The notes under the pieces are model-generated. The model was not told the DNA's origin, searched no databases, and worked only from the letters and a program-made list of their open reading frames with translations. This document shows, one piece after another, positions 26,388-36,316 of a stretch of 64,000 bases of DNA (its first letter is position 1; each line of letters opens with the position of its first letter). Position numbers and translations under genes: made by a program. The stretch is from positions 28,400 through 92,399 of the forward strand of contig UBJR01000006.1 of NCBI GenBank assembly GCA_900465675.1, in the 5' to 3' direction. The stretch is from Hyphomicrobiales bacterium (GTDB taxonomy: Bacteria > Pseudomonadota > Alphaproteobacteria > Rhizobiales > Rhizobiaceae).

Positions 26388-26558
26388 GATGCGGCTCGGG
26401 GCAAGAGCAAGAATATCCCCGGCTGATAGCCTCCCCGCTCCGCTGCGTCAAAGGCGAAACGTTGATGCTAAATTCAAATCCGGCTGATGCCCAGAAACCG
26501 AAATGGCCGGGCGATTGCCCGGCCATCTCATGGTCAGCTTCCGGTCGGGAGAAGGCCG

Positions 26559-27551
26559 TCAGCCGATCTTGATGAGCTTGCCTTCCTTGACGGACTGGAC
26601 CGCAGCATCGGCAAGCGCCAGCGCAGCGAGACCATCGGCACCCGACGGCGCGATCTTGCTGCCCTTTTCGATCGCGGCGATGAAACTGGCGATCTCGTTG
26701 GCATAGGCTTCGGTGTAGCGGGTCATGAAGAAGTCGTGCAGCGGCGGGCGGGTATAGCCGTCGCCATTGGCGACTTCGATCGAAACGGGGCGCTGGTTCT
26801 CGGCGGCAACCATGCCCTTCGAACCATGCACTTCGATGCGCTGGTCGTAGCCATAGGTGGCGCGGCGCGAGTTGGAGATCATCGCCTGCTTGCCGGATTT
26901 CGTCTGCAACAGAACCGAGACGCTGTCGTAATCGCCAGCTTCGCCGATCGCCTTGTCGACGAGAACGGCAGCCGTTGCGAAAACCGAGACCGGCTCTTCG
27001 CCGAGCAGGAAACGCGCCATGTCGAAGTCATGGATCGTCATGTCGCGGAAGATGCCGCCCGAACGCTTGATGTAGTCGACCGGCGGCGCGCCGGGATCAC
27101 GCGAGGTGATCGTCACCATCTCGACATCGCCGATGCGGCCATCGTCGATCGTCTTGCGAACGGCCATGAAATGCGGGTCGAAGCGGCGGTTGAAGCCAAC
27201 CATCAGCTTGCCCTTGTTCTCTTCCACGACCTTCATGCAGGCCCGGACGCGGCCGACATCGAGATCGATCGGCTTTTCGCAGAAGATCGCCTTCCCGGCG
27301 CGCGCGAAGCGCTCGATCAGATCGGCATGCGTATCCGTCGGCGTACAGATGACGACGGCATCGATATCCTTGGCGGCTTCGATCGCCTCGATCGTGCGCA
27401 CTTCGCAGCCATAGGCCGAAGCGATGGCGTCTGCTGCCTGCGGAAATGCATCGGCGACGGCGACGAGCTTGGCATTCGCATCGCCGCTTACGGCCTTGGC
27501 ATGCACCTTGCCAATACGGCCGGCACCGAGAAGACCAAATCTGACAGTCAT
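26559..27551 (-). CDS. idhA: Inositol 2-dehydrogenase (Gfo/Idh/MocA family)
   Basis: The start at 27551 (MTVRFGLLGAGRIGKVHAKAV) gives 330 residues. The N-terminal Rossmann fold has GLLGAGRIG, the EKPIDLDVG motif carries the family lysine, and the C-terminal domain has NRRFDPHFMAVRK and GGIFRDMTIHDFDMARFLLGEEP, typical of rhizobial myo-inositol dehydrogenases. It oxidises myo-inositol to scyllo-inosose with NAD. Other iol genes are not in the window. Related substrates such as other cyclitols or sugars remain possible. Confidence 0.85.
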   Translation of the reverse strand: MTVRFGLLGAGRIGKVHAKAVSGDANAKLVAVADAFPQAADAIASAYGCEVRTIEAIEAAKDIDAVVICTPTDTHADLIERFARAGKAIFCEKPIDLDVGRVRACMKVVEENKGKLMVGFNRRFDPHFMAVRKTIDDGRIGDVEMVTITSRDPGAPPVDYIKRSGGIFRDMTIHDFDMARFLLGEEPVSVFATAAVLVDKAIGEAGDYDSVSVLLQTKSGKQAMISNSRRATYGYDQRIEVHGSKGMVAAENQRPVSIEVANGDGYTRPPLHDFFMTRYTEAYANEIASFIAAIEKGSKIAPSGADGLAALALADAAVQSVKEGKLIKIG

Positions 27552-27705
27552 GAGAACCTCCCTGAGAATTCGGAACAAATGGACCGAATTGCAATATTTC
27601 TGGAATTTTCATTCCATTTTTGACGCGAGCCGTCAAGCCCGCCACCCTTTCACATTTGTGAAATCCATCCTAAAGACAAGTGATGGAAATATGACCGGGG
27701 AACTT

Positions 27706-27948
27706 ATGCAGCTGATTGATCCAACCCATCCCGCCTATCGCAACGTCTGGGTACGTGCGCTCATCGTTGCAGTCTGCCTTGGCTGGGCGGGTGTGGAATT
27801 TTTCGGCGGCGATCCCTTCTGGGGCGTGCTGTCGGGCGCAGCGGGCATCTATGCCTTCTATATGCTGTTCTGGACCTTCAAGCCGCAGCCTGCGGAAGAG
27901 AAGACAGAAAGCGCGGAGCCCGTCGCCGAAGACAAGGATCCGGAGTGA
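27706..27948 (+). CDS. Small two-helix membrane protein, unknown function
   Basis: The ATG at 27706 has GGGGAAC five bases upstream and gives 80 residues; an ATG at 27691 would add five residues. Residues 18-58 contain two hydrophobic helices (VRALIVAVCLGWAGVEFF and FWGVLSGAAGIYAFYMLFW), with an acidic, Glu-rich C-terminal tail. The N-terminal MQLIDPTHPAYRNVWVR precedes the first helix. No function is recognised. Its stop codon directly abuts the stop of the convergent J-domain-like gene. Confidence 0.72.
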   Translation: MQLIDPTHPAYRNVWVRALIVAVCLGWAGVEFFGGDPFWGVLSGAAGIYAFYMLFWTFKPQPAEEKTESAEPVAEDKDPE

Positions 27949-28452
27949 TCAGCGGCTAAGGCGGCGCACCGCTTCATCGATCAGAAGATTCGCCAGTGTC
28001 ATGCGCCGCGTCGCGTTGTCGCGGAACTGCGGCAGCACGCGATCGGGATGATTGGCCTTGGCAAAGGCGCGGCGCTTTTCACCGAGCGACTGCACCGTAT
28101 CCGTCGATGAGATCGCCAGCTCCGCCGCAATGTCGGCCGGGGCGATGCGAGACAGATGTTCGGGCATGACGGGTTCCGGCTCAGGCTCCGGTGCGGGTTC
28201 AGGCTCAGGCTCGGCCACAGGCGCTTCCGGCGCGGGTGGTGGCGCCTCGAATTCGAGATTGTCGAAATAGGCCTGGCCGGGCTTCTGCGCCCCCGCAGCC
28301 GACACGCCTTCCATCACATCGAAGGCAAGGCCGGTCGCGAAACCGCGAACGCGATAGGCCGCGGGCTGATCGCCAGCCTCGTCGTCTTCCTCGCCTTCTT
28401 CCGCCTTCAGGCGCTCCAGAACCGACTGGAACACCGATTGTCCGAACAGCAT
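27949..28452 (-). CDS. J-domain-like protein with Pro/Glu repeat linker
   Basis: The 167-residue protein has an acidic N-terminus, a low-complexity linker of alternating Pro and Glu (about residues 70-95; DNA 28165-28230) and a C-terminal helical domain with GEKRRAFAKANHPDRV. The HPD tripeptide after a basic helix is the Hsp70-stimulating motif of J-domains. It could be a DnaK co-chaperone of narrow scope. No zinc-finger or substrate-binding domain of full DnaJ is present. Confidence 0.72.
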   Translation of the reverse strand: MLFGQSVFQSVLERLKAEEGEEDDEAGDQPAAYRVRGFATGLAFDVMEGVSAAGAQKPGQAYFDNLEFEAPPPAPEAPVAEPEPEPAPEPEPEPVMPEHLSRIAPADIAAELAISSTDTVQSLGEKRRAFAKANHPDRVLPQFRDNATRRMTLANLLIDEAVRRLSR

Positions 28453-28512
28453 GTCGCCTTCCCGTTTCGAAGGGGCGCAGTCTCGCGCCCCAACATGGCG
28501 CCGGGCTTGTGG

Positions 28513-29517
28513 CTATGGAGACAGCGCCATCGCTTCCGCGAGGATCAGGTCGTAAAGCAGCCGCGCGCTCGGCGGCAGCGCCCGCTCTCGCGCCGTGATC
28601 AGGCTGTAAGGCTTGACGTTGATCTCGAATTCGGTCGGCAGGATGCGAACATCGGCAGCCTGCGAATTCTGGCTCGCCAGGAACTGCGCGACGTCGATCG
28701 CCACCGGCGCGATCGCATCCGTCTTGCAGACGATGGCGCAGGTCAGAAGCAGCGACGAGGTGTTGACGATATTTCCGGGTACCGGAACACCCGCCCCCAG
28801 GAAGATGTCCTCCACTGTCCGGCGCAGCAGCGTGCCCGGCGGCTGGAACACCCAGTCATAGTCGCTAAGGTCGGACAGGCTGCTCGGGCCGCCCTGCAAC
28901 AGCGGATGCCCGCTGCGCACGATCAGGCAGGCCTTCTCGATGCCGATCTCGCGCACCTCGAAAAGCCGCGGATTGAGATCGTCGGGGATGCGGCTGATGA
29001 TGAAGTCGTGCCGCGCCGCCAGGAGCTCGCGCGCCAGTACGTTGCTGGTCTCCACCTGGATGTTGACCTCGATCCCCGGGAAGCTCTTTCGCACCTTGTC
29101 GATGGCGGGAACGACGAGGCTCATGGCCGGCGCCGTGACCGCGCCGATGAACACCGAACCGCCCTTCCCGCTCTTCAGTTCGGCGATCTCCCGGCCCGCC
29201 TCGCGCAGCTCCAGCAGGATCTTGCGTGCACGTCTGGCGAGTGCTTCTCCGAAGGTCGTCAGTACCACGCCGCGTGCCACCCTCTCGTAGAGCGCGGTCT
29301 TCAGGATTGATTCCATTTCGGACAGCATCCGCGATGCGGCGGGCTGCGAGATGGCGAGCGTCTCCGCCGCGGCCGAAATCTGGCCGCTATCTTCGATTGC
29401 GACGATCATACGCAGGTGATTCAGCTTTAAACCCGCACGCAGAAAGGCATCGTCGGCAAAATTATCGCTGTGGATATCGACGTGATCCAGCGAAAGCGGC
29501 TCGGAAATGACCGGCAT
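28513..29517 (-). CDS. gbpR: LysR-family regulator GbpR
   Basis: The start at 29517 (MPVISEPLSLDHVD) gives 334 residues. The LysR helix-turn-helix (about residues 30-90; HLRMIVAIEDSGQISAAAETLAISQPAASRML) is followed by a co-inducer domain. It is divergent from chvE, exactly the arrangement of gbpR in Agrobacterium, where GbpR activates chvE in response to sugars such as arabinose, fucose and galactose. The long N-terminal extension before the HTH is unusual for the family. Two dyads in the shared 273-bp gap are candidate sites. Confidence 0.9.
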   Translation of the reverse strand: MPVISEPLSLDHVDIHSDNFADDAFLRAGLKLNHLRMIVAIEDSGQISAAAETLAISQPAASRMLSEMESILKTALYERVARGVVLTTFGEALARRARKILLELREAGREIAELKSGKGGSVFIGAVTAPAMSLVVPAIDKVRKSFPGIEVNIQVETSNVLARELLAARHDFIISRIPDDLNPRLFEVREIGIEKACLIVRSGHPLLQGGPSSLSDLSDYDWVFQPPGTLLRRTVEDIFLGAGVPVPGNIVNTSSLLLTCAIVCKTDAIAPVAIDVAQFLASQNSQAADVRILPTEFEINVKPYSLITARERALPPSARLLYDLILAEAMALSP

Positions 29518-29545
29518 GGTTGCGGCCTCCCCTCCGCCTTCCATT

Positions 29546-29581
29546 AAAAGTAATACTTTTTAACAATATACCAAATTTGTT
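29546..29581. promoter_or_regulatory. Candidate GbpR sites in the gbpR-chvE gap
   Basis: AAAAGTA-A-TACTTTT (29546-29560) is a perfect 15-bp palindrome. AACAA-N10-TTGTT (29562-29581) is a second dyad of LysR-like size. Both are about 30-65 bp upstream of gbpR and over 200 bp upstream of chvE. A TTGACA at 29605-29610 could be a chvE -35 element, but no good -10 partner follows. Confidence 0.45.
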
Positions 29582-29790
29582 ATGCACTTTACCACTTATT
29601 CTATTTGACAGTTATAGGATTCCGTACGAGTTTGCCGCCGTGTGCTGGTTGGCACTCAACACGTGTGAGATCGTGGAGGAGACCTACTTCGTTTCTCACC
29701 ATCTGAAGTAACTATCCGATCTACGGAACCTGCCACAGTTTCGTGGTGGGCGATTTTTCGTCCGCCGATCTATTAACAAGGGAGAGAGAA

Positions 29791-30855
29791 ATGAAATCCA
29801 TTATCTCATTGATGGCTGCGGCTGCCTTCGGCGTCGCTTCGTTCGTTGTGCCTGCAATGGCAGCTGACAAGGGCCTCGTTGGCATCGCAATGCCGACCAA
29901 GGCTTCGGCTCGCTGGATCGACGACGGCAACAACATCGTCAAGCAGCTCACGGACGCCGGTTACCAGACCGACCTCCAGTACGCTGACGACGACATTCCG
30001 AACCAGCTTTCGCAGATCGAAAACATGGTCACCAAGGGTGCCAAGGTTCTCGTTGTTGCTTCTATCGACGGCACGACCCTTTCGGACGTTCTCCAGAAGG
30101 CTCATGACGCCGGCATCAAGGTCATCGCTTATGACCGCCTGATCCGCGACTCCGGCAACGTTGACTACTATGCAACGTTCGACAACTTCCAGGTTGGCGT
30201 TCTCCAGGCTGGCACGATCGTCGACAAGCTCGGCCTCAAGGACGGCAAGGGCCCGTTCAACATCGAACTCTTCGGCGGTTCGCCGGACGACAACAACGCC
30301 TTCTTCTTCTATGACGGCGCAATGTCGGTTCTTCAGCCTTACATCGACAGCGGCAAGCTCGTCGTAAAGTCCGGCCAGACCGGCATGGACAAGGTTGGCA
30401 CGCTGCGTTGGGATCCGGCAACGGCCCAGGCTCGCATGGACAACCTGCTCTCGGCTAACTACACCGACGCAAAGGTTGACGCTGTTCTGTCGCCTTACGA
30501 CGGCCTGTCGATCGGCATCATCTCGTCGCTGAAGGGCGTCGGCTACGGTACGGCTGCACAGCCGCTGCCGGTCGTCACCGGCCAGGACTCGGAAATCCCG
30601 TCGATCAAGTCGATCATCGCTGGCGAACAGTATTCCTCGATCTTCAAGGATACCCGCGATCTCGCCAAGGTCACCGTTGCCATGGTTGATGCCGTCATGT
30701 CCGGCAAGGAGCCGGAAGTGAACGACACCAAGACCTACGACAACGGCGTCAAGGTCGTTCCGTCCTACCTGCTGAAGCCGGTTGCTGTCACCAAGGAGAA
30801 CTACAAGGCAGTTCTCGTTGATGGCGGTTATTACAAAGAAGACCAGCTGAAGTAA
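29791..30855 (+). CDS. chvE: Sugar-binding periplasmic protein ChvE
   Basis: The ATG at 29791 follows GGGAGAGAA and gives 354 residues with a Sec signal peptide ([14 protein letters not shown], cleavage after AMA near residue 24). The mature protein is a type I periplasmic receptor ([43 protein letters not shown]). ChvE binds several aldoses, delivers them to GguAB and in Agrobacterium also signals to chemotaxis and VirA. Codons such as GTT and GCT are commoner here than in neighbours, as expected for a highly expressed gene. A strong hairpin follows. Confidence 0.93.
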   Translation: MKSIISLMAAAAFGVASFVVPAMAADKGLVGIAMPTKASARWIDDGNNIVKQLTDAGYQTDLQYADDDIPNQLSQIENMVTKGAKVLVVASIDGTTLSDVLQKAHDAGIKVIAYDRLIRDSGNVDYYATFDNFQVGVLQAGTIVDKLGLKDGKGPFNIELFGGSPDDNNAFFFYDGAMSVLQPYIDSGKLVVKSGQTGMDKVGTLRWDPATAQARMDNLLSANYTDAKVDAVLSPYDGLSIGIISSLKGVGYGTAAQPLPVVTGQDSEIPSIKSIIAGEQYSSIFKDTRDLAKVTVAMVDAVMSGKEPEVNDTKTYDNGVKVVPSYLLKPVAVTKENYKAVLVDGGYYKEDQLK

Positions 30856-30867
30856 TATTATGAATGG

Positions 30868-30895
30868 CCGGAACCTGCACAATTGCGGGTTCCGG
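30868..30895 (+). other. Stable intercistronic hairpin between chvE and gguA
   Basis: CCGGAACCTGCA (30868-30879) pairs with TGCGGGTTCCGG (30884-30895), 12 bp with one G-U, around a 4-nt loop. No U-tract follows, so it is more likely an RNA-stabilising or partial-termination structure that raises ChvE output over GguAB. Confidence 0.65.
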
Positions 30896-30951
30896 TCTTC
30901 GATTCTATGATCGCCAGATCATTTTCGGTCGCGGCGTTGGGTTTTAAAGTA

Positions 30952-32490
30952 ATGGACAATTTAATCCTCGAAATGCGGAACATCACCAAGACGTTCCCGG
31001 GTGTGAAAGCGCTCGAGAATGTGAACCTCAAGGTTCGCCAAGGTGAAATCCACGCATTGGTGGGCGAAAACGGGGCCGGCAAATCGACCCTGATGAAAGT
31101 GCTCTCCGGCGTTTATCCAGCAGGAAGCTATGAAGGCGACATCGTCTACGAAGGCGACGTCCGCAACTTCAAGGTCCTGAAAGATTCCGAAGAAATCGGC
31201 ATCGTCATCATCCACCAGGAACTTGCCCTGGTACCGCAGCTTTCGATCGGGGAAAACATCTTCCTCGGCAACGAAAACGCCACCAACGGTGTCATCAGCT
31301 GGGGCGAAACGTTCAATCGCACCAAAAAATTGCTGGCCAAGGTCGGCCTGGCGGAATCTCCGAATACGCTCGTGACCGACATCGGCGTCGGCAAGCAGCA
31401 GCTCGTCGAGATCGCCAAGGCATTGTCGAAGAGCGTCAAGCTGCTCATCCTCGACGAGCCGACGGCATCGCTGAACGAAAGCGATTCCGACGCATTGCTC
31501 ACCTTGCTGATGGAATTCCGCAAGCAGGGCATCACCTCGATTATCATTTCGCACAAGCTGAACGAGATCCGCAAGGTCGCCGACCAGATCACGGTCCTGC
31601 GCGACGGCATGACCGTCAAGACGCTCGACTGTCATGCGGACGAGATCAGCGAAGACATCATCATCAAGAACATGGTGGGCCGCGACCTGGCCGACCGTTA
31701 TCCGCCGCGCTCTGTGCCGATCGGCGAGACGATCTTCGAGGTCAAGAACTGGAACGCCTTCCATCAGCAGCATCGCGACCGCCAGGTTCTGCACGACATC
31801 AACGTCCATGTCCGTAAGGGCGAGGTCGTCGGCATCGCCGGCCTGATGGGTGCCGGCCGTACCGAATTCGCCATGAGCGTGTTCGGCAAGACCTATGGTC
31901 ACAAGATCACCGGTGACGTCTTCGTCGATGACAAGAAGGTCGATACGACGACGGTGCGCAAGGCGATCGACGCCGGTCTTGCCTATGTGACCGAAGACCG
32001 CAAGCATCTCGGCCTCGTTCTGGGCGAGACGATCGTTCACAACACCACGCTCGCCAATCTGGCGGCGGTGTCGAACGCCACGGTCATCGACAGCGTCAAG
32101 GAAACACGGGTCGCGTCCGACTATCGCGCGAAGCTGCGCATTCGTTCTTCCAGTATCTTCCAGGAAGCGGTCAACCTGTCCGGCGGCAACCAGCAGAAGG
32201 TGGTTCTGTCGAAATGGCTGTTCTCGGATCCCGATGTTTTGATCCTGGACGAACCAACGCGCGGCATTGATGTTGGCGCTAAATATGAAATCTATACTAT
32301 CATCAACCAGCTCGCGGCTGACGGCAAAGGCGTTCTGATGATTTCATCGGAAATGCCGGAGCTCCTTGGTACGTGCGACCGCATCTACGTCATGAATGAA
32401 GGACGGATCGTTGCGGAACTGCCGAAAGGGGAAGCGAGCCAGGAAACCATCATGCGCGCCATCATGCGTTCAGGAGATAAGAAACAATGA
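30952..32490 (+). CDS. gguA: Sugar ABC transporter ATPase GguA (two ABC domains)
   Basis: The ATG at 30952 ([17 protein letters not shown]) gives 512 residues, the length of a duplicated CUT2-type ATPase; the frame extends upstream into the hairpin region. The first domain has Walker [10 protein letters not shown] (38-46) and Walker B LLILDEPT. The second has a degenerate Walker A ([10 protein letters not shown]), an intact signature LSGGNQQKV and Walker [13 protein letters not shown]. This asymmetry is normal for monosaccharide importers. It powers uptake with GguB and ChvE. Confidence 0.93.
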   Translation: MDNLILEMRNITKTFPGVKALENVNLKVRQGEIHALVGENGAGKSTLMKVLSGVYPAGSYEGDIVYEGDVRNFKVLKDSEEIGIVIIHQELALVPQLSIGENIFLGNENATNGVISWGETFNRTKKLLAKVGLAESPNTLVTDIGVGKQQLVEIAKALSKSVKLLILDEPTASLNESDSDALLTLLMEFRKQGITSIIISHKLNEIRKVADQITVLRDGMTVKTLDCHADEISEDIIIKNMVGRDLADRYPPRSVPIGETIFEVKNWNAFHQQHRDRQVLHDINVHVRKGEVVGIAGLMGAGRTEFAMSVFGKTYGHKITGDVFVDDKKVDTTTVRKAIDAGLAYVTEDRKHLGLVLGETIVHNTTLANLAAVSNATVIDSVKETRVASDYRAKLRIRSSSIFQEAVNLSGGNQQKVVLSKWLFSDPDVLILDEPTRGIDVGAKYEIYTIINQLAADGKGVLMISSEMPELLGTCDRIYVMNEGRIVAELPKGEASQETIMRAIMRSGDKKQ

Positions 32491-33698
32491 CGCCGATCAA
32501 TCAACCAATCACCGAACAAGGGCGTGTCGTCTCCATCGGCGAATTTGTTCGCGGTAACATCCGCGAGTACGGCATGTTCATCGCGCTCATCGCGATCATG
32601 GTGTTCTTCCAGATCTCGACCGGCGGCGTTCTCTTCCGCCCGCTCAACCTGACCAACATCATCCTGCAGAATTCCTTCATCGTCGTCATGGCGCTGGGCA
32701 TGCTGCTGGTGATCGTTGCCGGCCATATCGATCTTTCGGTTGGCTCCGTCGTCGGTTTCATCGGCGCCATCGCCGCCGTCATGACGGTCGAGTGGCACAT
32801 GAATTATGTGCTGGCAGCCGTTATTTGTCTGGCCGTGGGTGCGCTGGTTGGCGGCCTGCAGGGCTATTTCGTCGCCTATCACAAGATCCCGTCCTTCATC
32901 GTGACTCTTGCGGGCATGCTGGTCTTCCGCGGCCTGACGCTGACCGTGATGACGGGTGCCGGAACCGGCACCAGCATCGGTCCATTCCCGCCCGCCTTCC
33001 AGCTGATCAGCATCGGCTTTTTGCCGAACCTCTTCGACATGGGCGGCATTAATTCGACGTCGCTCATCCTGACCGTCGTCGGCGCCGTTACCCTCGTCTA
33101 CCTGGCCTGGCGCCAGCGCAAGTCGAACGAGAAGCATGGCAACGACGTCGAGCCGCTCGGCTTCTTCCTTGCGCAGAACGGTGTCATCGCTCTCGCCATC
33201 CTGGCGCTCGGCTATCAGCTGTCGATCTACAAGGGCTTTCCGAACGTGCTCGTGATCATGCTTGTGCTGATCACTGCTTACGCCTTCATTACCCGCCGCA
33301 CGACGATCGGCCGCCGCATCTACGCCATGGGCGGCAACGAGAAGGCAACGAAGCTGTCCGGTATCAACACCGAGCGGCTGACGTTCCTCACCTTTGCGAA
33401 CATGGGCCTGCTTGCCGGTCTCGCCGGTCTCATCGTTGCGCTGCGCCTCAACTCGGCAACGGCAAAGGGCGGTTTCGGCCTGGAGCTTGACGTCATCGCG
33501 GCCTGCTTCATCGGCGGTGCATCCGCCCAGGGCGGCGTCGGCAAGGTGACCGGCGCTGTGATCGGTGCTCTCATCATGGGCATCATGAACAACGGCATGT
33601 CGATCCACGGCCTCGGCACGGACTCCCAGCAGATGGTCAAGGGCGCAGTCCTTTTGGCCGCCGTCTTCTTCGACGTCTATAACAAGAATAAAGGCTGA
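32487..33698 (+). CDS. gguB: Sugar ABC transporter permease GguB
   Basis: The 403-residue inner-membrane protein overlaps gguA by ATGA (32487-32490). It is a CUT2 family permease with about ten helices and the typical segments [56 protein letters not shown] and [23 protein letters not shown]. It forms the channel for sugars delivered by ChvE. A hairpin separates it from gguC. Confidence 0.93.
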   Translation: MTPINQPITEQGRVVSIGEFVRGNIREYGMFIALIAIMVFFQISTGGVLFRPLNLTNIILQNSFIVVMALGMLLVIVAGHIDLSVGSVVGFIGAIAAVMTVEWHMNYVLAAVICLAVGALVGGLQGYFVAYHKIPSFIVTLAGMLVFRGLTLTVMTGAGTGTSIGPFPPAFQLISIGFLPNLFDMGGINSTSLILTVVGAVTLVYLAWRQRKSNEKHGNDVEPLGFFLAQNGVIALAILALGYQLSIYKGFPNVLVIMLVLITAYAFITRRTTIGRRIYAMGGNEKATKLSGINTERLTFLTFANMGLLAGLAGLIVALRLNSATAKGGFGLELDVIAACFIGGASAQGGVGKVTGAVIGALIMGIMNNGMSIHGLGTDSQQMVKGAVLLAAVFFDVYNKNKG

Positions 33699-33752
33699 GC
33701 GCTCCGGCGCCGGCTCCATGCATTCGCATTCGCAGTCATGAAAACGAATAGT

Positions 33753-33774
33753 TCCGGCTCCCCAGGGAGCCGGA
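33753..33774 (+). other. Hairpin between gguB and gguC
   Basis: TCCGGCTCC (33753-33761) pairs perfectly with GGAGCCGGA (33766-33774) around CCAG. There is no U-tract. It may stabilise the upstream message or partly separate gguC expression from the transporter genes. Confidence 0.6.
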
Positions 33775-33808
33775 CGGGCGGAGCATTATCCGCAGCTACC
33801 CAAAGAGG

Positions 33809-34813
33809 ATGAAGACCGTGCTCATTTCGCAGATCAAGGGTTCGAACGGAGAGATCATCGTCGCCGTGCGCGAGCCGGGCGGTGCAGCGAAAGCCGTGAA
33901 GAATGCAGGCAGCGTCTATGCGCTGGCGATGGAAGCGGCAAACGCCGGCAAGTCCCTCGTTTCGGTCATCGAGGCGCATGGCCTCGGCGATGCCGTCGAT
34001 CTGGAGAAGGCTTACGCCGATGGCAGCTTCCTGCCGCCGATCACCCATCCCGACGCCGCCCACCTGCATCTGACCGGCACCGGCCTGACGCATCTGGGCT
34101 CGGCCGCCACCCGCGACAGCATGCACAAGAAGACCAGCGAAGCCGCTGAGGAAACCCTCACGGACTCGATGAAGATGTTCAAGATGGGCATCGAGAACGG
34201 CAAGCCGAAAGCAGGCGAAAAGGGCGTGCAGCCCGAGTGGTTCTACAAGGGCAACGGCTACGGCGCTGCGGCACCGGGCGCTCCCCTGGTCTCCCCCTCC
34301 TTCGCGCTCGATGGCGGCGAAGAGCCCGAAATGGCCGGCATCTACGTGATCGCCGAAGATGGCTCGCCGTTCCGCATCGGCTTTGCGCTGTCGAACGAAT
34401 TTTCCGACCACGTCACCGAGCGGATCAACTACCTCTACCTCGCCCATTCCAAGCTGCGTCCGGCGAGCTTCGGCCCGGAAATCCGCATCGGCGTTGCCCC
34501 TGAGGATATCCGCGGCACCTCGCGCATCAAGCGCGGCGGCAAGGTGATCTTCGAAAAGCCGTTCCTGTCGGGTGAAGCGAACATGTCGCACACCTTCGCG
34601 AACCTCGAATATCATCACTTCAAATACGGCCTGTTCCGCGTACCGGGCGACGTTCACGTCCACATGTTCGGCACGGCGACCCTGTCCTTTGCCGACGGCA
34701 TCAAGCCGGAAGCCGGCGACGTCTTCGAAATCGAGGTCGCCGAATTCGGCCTGCCGCTGAAGAACCCGCTGAAAATCGACGCCGAAGAAGAAATCGTCGT
34801 CAAGCAGCTCTAA
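33809..34813 (+). CDS. gguC: GguC / AraD1 family protein (2-keto-3-deoxy-L-arabonate dehydratase type)
   Basis: The 334-residue protein is a fumarylacetoacetate-hydrolase-fold member of the GguC/AraD1 type, with FYKGNGYGAAAPGAPL, FALSNEFSDHV, YLAHSKLRPASFGPEI and the C-terminal GDVFEIEVAEFGLPLKNPL. GguC was first named as the third gene after gguAB in Agrobacterium. Neighbouring aldehyde dehydrogenase and arabinonate dehydratase genes make a dehydratase acting on 2-keto-3-deoxy-L-arabonate the most likely role, giving 2-oxoglutarate semialdehyde. The enzyme assignment is partly inferred from this context. Confidence 0.87.
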   Translation: MKTVLISQIKGSNGEIIVAVREPGGAAKAVKNAGSVYALAMEAANAGKSLVSVIEAHGLGDAVDLEKAYADGSFLPPITHPDAAHLHLTGTGLTHLGSAATRDSMHKKTSEAAEETLTDSMKMFKMGIENGKPKAGEKGVQPEWFYKGNGYGAAAPGAPLVSPSFALDGGEEPEMAGIYVIAEDGSPFRIGFALSNEFSDHVTERINYLYLAHSKLRPASFGPEIRIGVAPEDIRGTSRIKRGGKVIFEKPFLSGEANMSHTFANLEYHHFKYGLFRVPGDVHVHMFGTATLSFADGIKPEAGDVFEIEVAEFGLPLKNPLKIDAEEEIVVKQL

Positions 34814-34819
34814 TTTCCC

Positions 34820-34853
34820 ATGACCCGGCTGCCGCTACGGCCGGGTCATTTTT
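34820..34853 (+). terminator. Terminator after gguC
   Basis: ATGACCCGGC (34820-34829) pairs with GCCGGGTCAT (34840-34849) with a 10-nt loop, followed by a T run. It lies just after the gguC stop, so the aldehyde dehydrogenase probably depends on read-through or a separate promoter. Confidence 0.7.
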
Positions 34854-34882
34854 CATAAAAGGTAAAGGAGGCTCGCGAGCCC

Positions 34883-36316
34883 ATGACCATTTATCAGAAC
34901 CTGATCGCCGGCGAATGGATCGGCACCAATGCGACGAAGAACATCAATCCGTCGGACACCAACGAAGTCGTCGGCCTCTATGCCGATGGCTCCGCCGAAG
35001 ACACCAGGAACGCCATTGCCGCCGCCAAGGCCGCCTTCCCGGCCTGGTCGCGCTCCGGCATCTGGGAACGCCACGTCATCCTGAAGAAGACGGGCGACGA
35101 GATCATGGCCCGCAAGGACGAGCTCGGTGCGCTGCTCGCCCGCGAAGAGGGAAAGACCCTTCCGGAAGCCATCGGCGAAACCATCCGCGCCTCGCAGATC
35201 TTCGAATTTTTCGCAGGCGAAGTGCTCCGCCTTGCCGGCGAGATCGTCCCCTCGGTGCGCCCGAATATCGGCGTCGAGATCACCCGCGACCCGCTCGGCG
35301 TCATCGGCATCATCACGCCCTGGAACTTCCCGATCGCCATTCCGGCGTGGAAGATCGCCCCTGCCCTCTGCTATGGCAACACCATCGTCTTCAAGCCGGC
35401 GGAACTCGTTCCGGGCTGCTCCTGGGCGATCGTCGATATCCTGCACCGCGCAGGCCTGCCGAAGGGCGTCCTCAACCTCGTCATGGGCAAGGGCTCGGTC
35501 GTCGGCCAGGTCATGCTCGACAGCCCGGATGTTTCGGGCATCACCTTCACGGGATCGACCGGCACCGGCAAGCGCGTCGCTGCCGCCTCGATCGAACATA
35601 ACCGCAAGTTCCAGCTGGAAATGGGCGGCAAGAACCCGATGGTCGTTCTCGACGACGCCGACCTGACGGTCGCCGTTGAAGCTGCCGCAAACTCCGGCTT
35701 CTTCTCCACCGGCCAGCGCTGCACCGCGTCGTCGCGCCTGATCGTCACCGAAGGCATCCACGACAAGTTCGTTGCTGCACTGACGGAAAAGCTGAAGACC
35801 ATCGTCGTCGACAACGCGCTGAAGCCCGGCACCCATATCGGCCCCGTCGTCGATGAGCGTCAGCTGAAGACCGACACCGATTACATCGAGATCGGCAGAC
35901 AAGAAGGCGCCAAGCTCGCCTTCGGCGGCGAAACCATCACCCGCGAAACGCCCGGCTTCTATCTGCAGCCGACGCTGTTCACCGAAGCGACCAACCAGAT
36001 GCGCATCTCGCGCGAAGAGATCTTCGGACCTGTCGTCTCCGTCATCCGCGTCAAGGATTACGAAGAAGCGCTGGCTACCGCCAACGACACTCCGTTCGGC
36101 CTGTCCTCCGGCATCGCCACCACCAGCCTCAAGCATGCGACGCATTTCAAGCGCAATGCCGAAGCCGGTATGGTGATGGTCAACCTGCCGACCGCAGGCG
36201 TCGATTTCCACGTTCCGTTCGGCGGCCGCAAGGGCTCTTCCTACGGCCCGCGCGAGCAGGGCAAGTACGCCGCCGAATTCTACACAACCGTCAAGACCAG
36301 CTACACGCTGGCCTAA
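34883..36316 (+). CDS. NAD(P)-dependent aldehyde dehydrogenase (likely 2-oxoglutarate semialdehyde dehydrogenase)
   Basis: AAAGGAGG precedes the ATG. The 477-residue protein has the full aldehyde dehydrogenase set: Asn148 in TPWNFP, FTGSTGTGK in the cofactor domain, Glu246 in LEMGGKNP and the catalytic Cys280 in STGQRCTASSR. Placed between gguC and arabinonate dehydratase, it most likely oxidises 2-oxoglutarate semialdehyde to 2-oxoglutarate, the last step of the non-phosphorylating arabinose route. The general family call is secure; substrate identity comes from context. Confidence 0.88.
   Translation: MTIYQNLIAGEWIGTNATKNINPSDTNEVVGLYADGSAEDTRNAIAAAKAAFPAWSRSGIWERHVILKKTGDEIMARKDELGALLAREEGKTLPEAIGETIRASQIFEFFAGEVLRLAGEIVPSVRPNIGVEITRDPLGVIGIITPWNFPIAIPAWKIAPALCYGNTIVFKPAELVPGCSWAIVDILHRAGLPKGVLNLVMGKGSVVGQVMLDSPDVSGITFTGSTGTGKRVAAASIEHNRKFQLEMGGKNPMVVLDDADLTVAVEAAANSGFFSTGQRCTASSRLIVTEGIHDKFVAALTEKLKTIVVDNALKPGTHIGPVVDERQLKTDTDYIEIGRQEGAKLAFGGETITRETPGFYLQPTLFTEATNQMRISREEIFGPVVSVIRVKDYEEALATANDTPFGLSSGIATTSLKHATHFKRNAEAGMVMVNLPTAGVDFHVPFGGRKGSSYGPREQGKYAAEFYTTVKTSYTLA

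Noticed and set aside
28165..28230. Short tandem repeat resembling a repeat array
   Set aside because: It encodes the Pro-Glu linker of the J-domain-like protein; the units are irregular 6-mers, not CRISPR repeats or an insertion element.
32385..33719. 444-codon minus-strand frame across gguB
   Set aside because: Composition is dominated by Asp, His and Gln, typical of antisense of a membrane protein gene.
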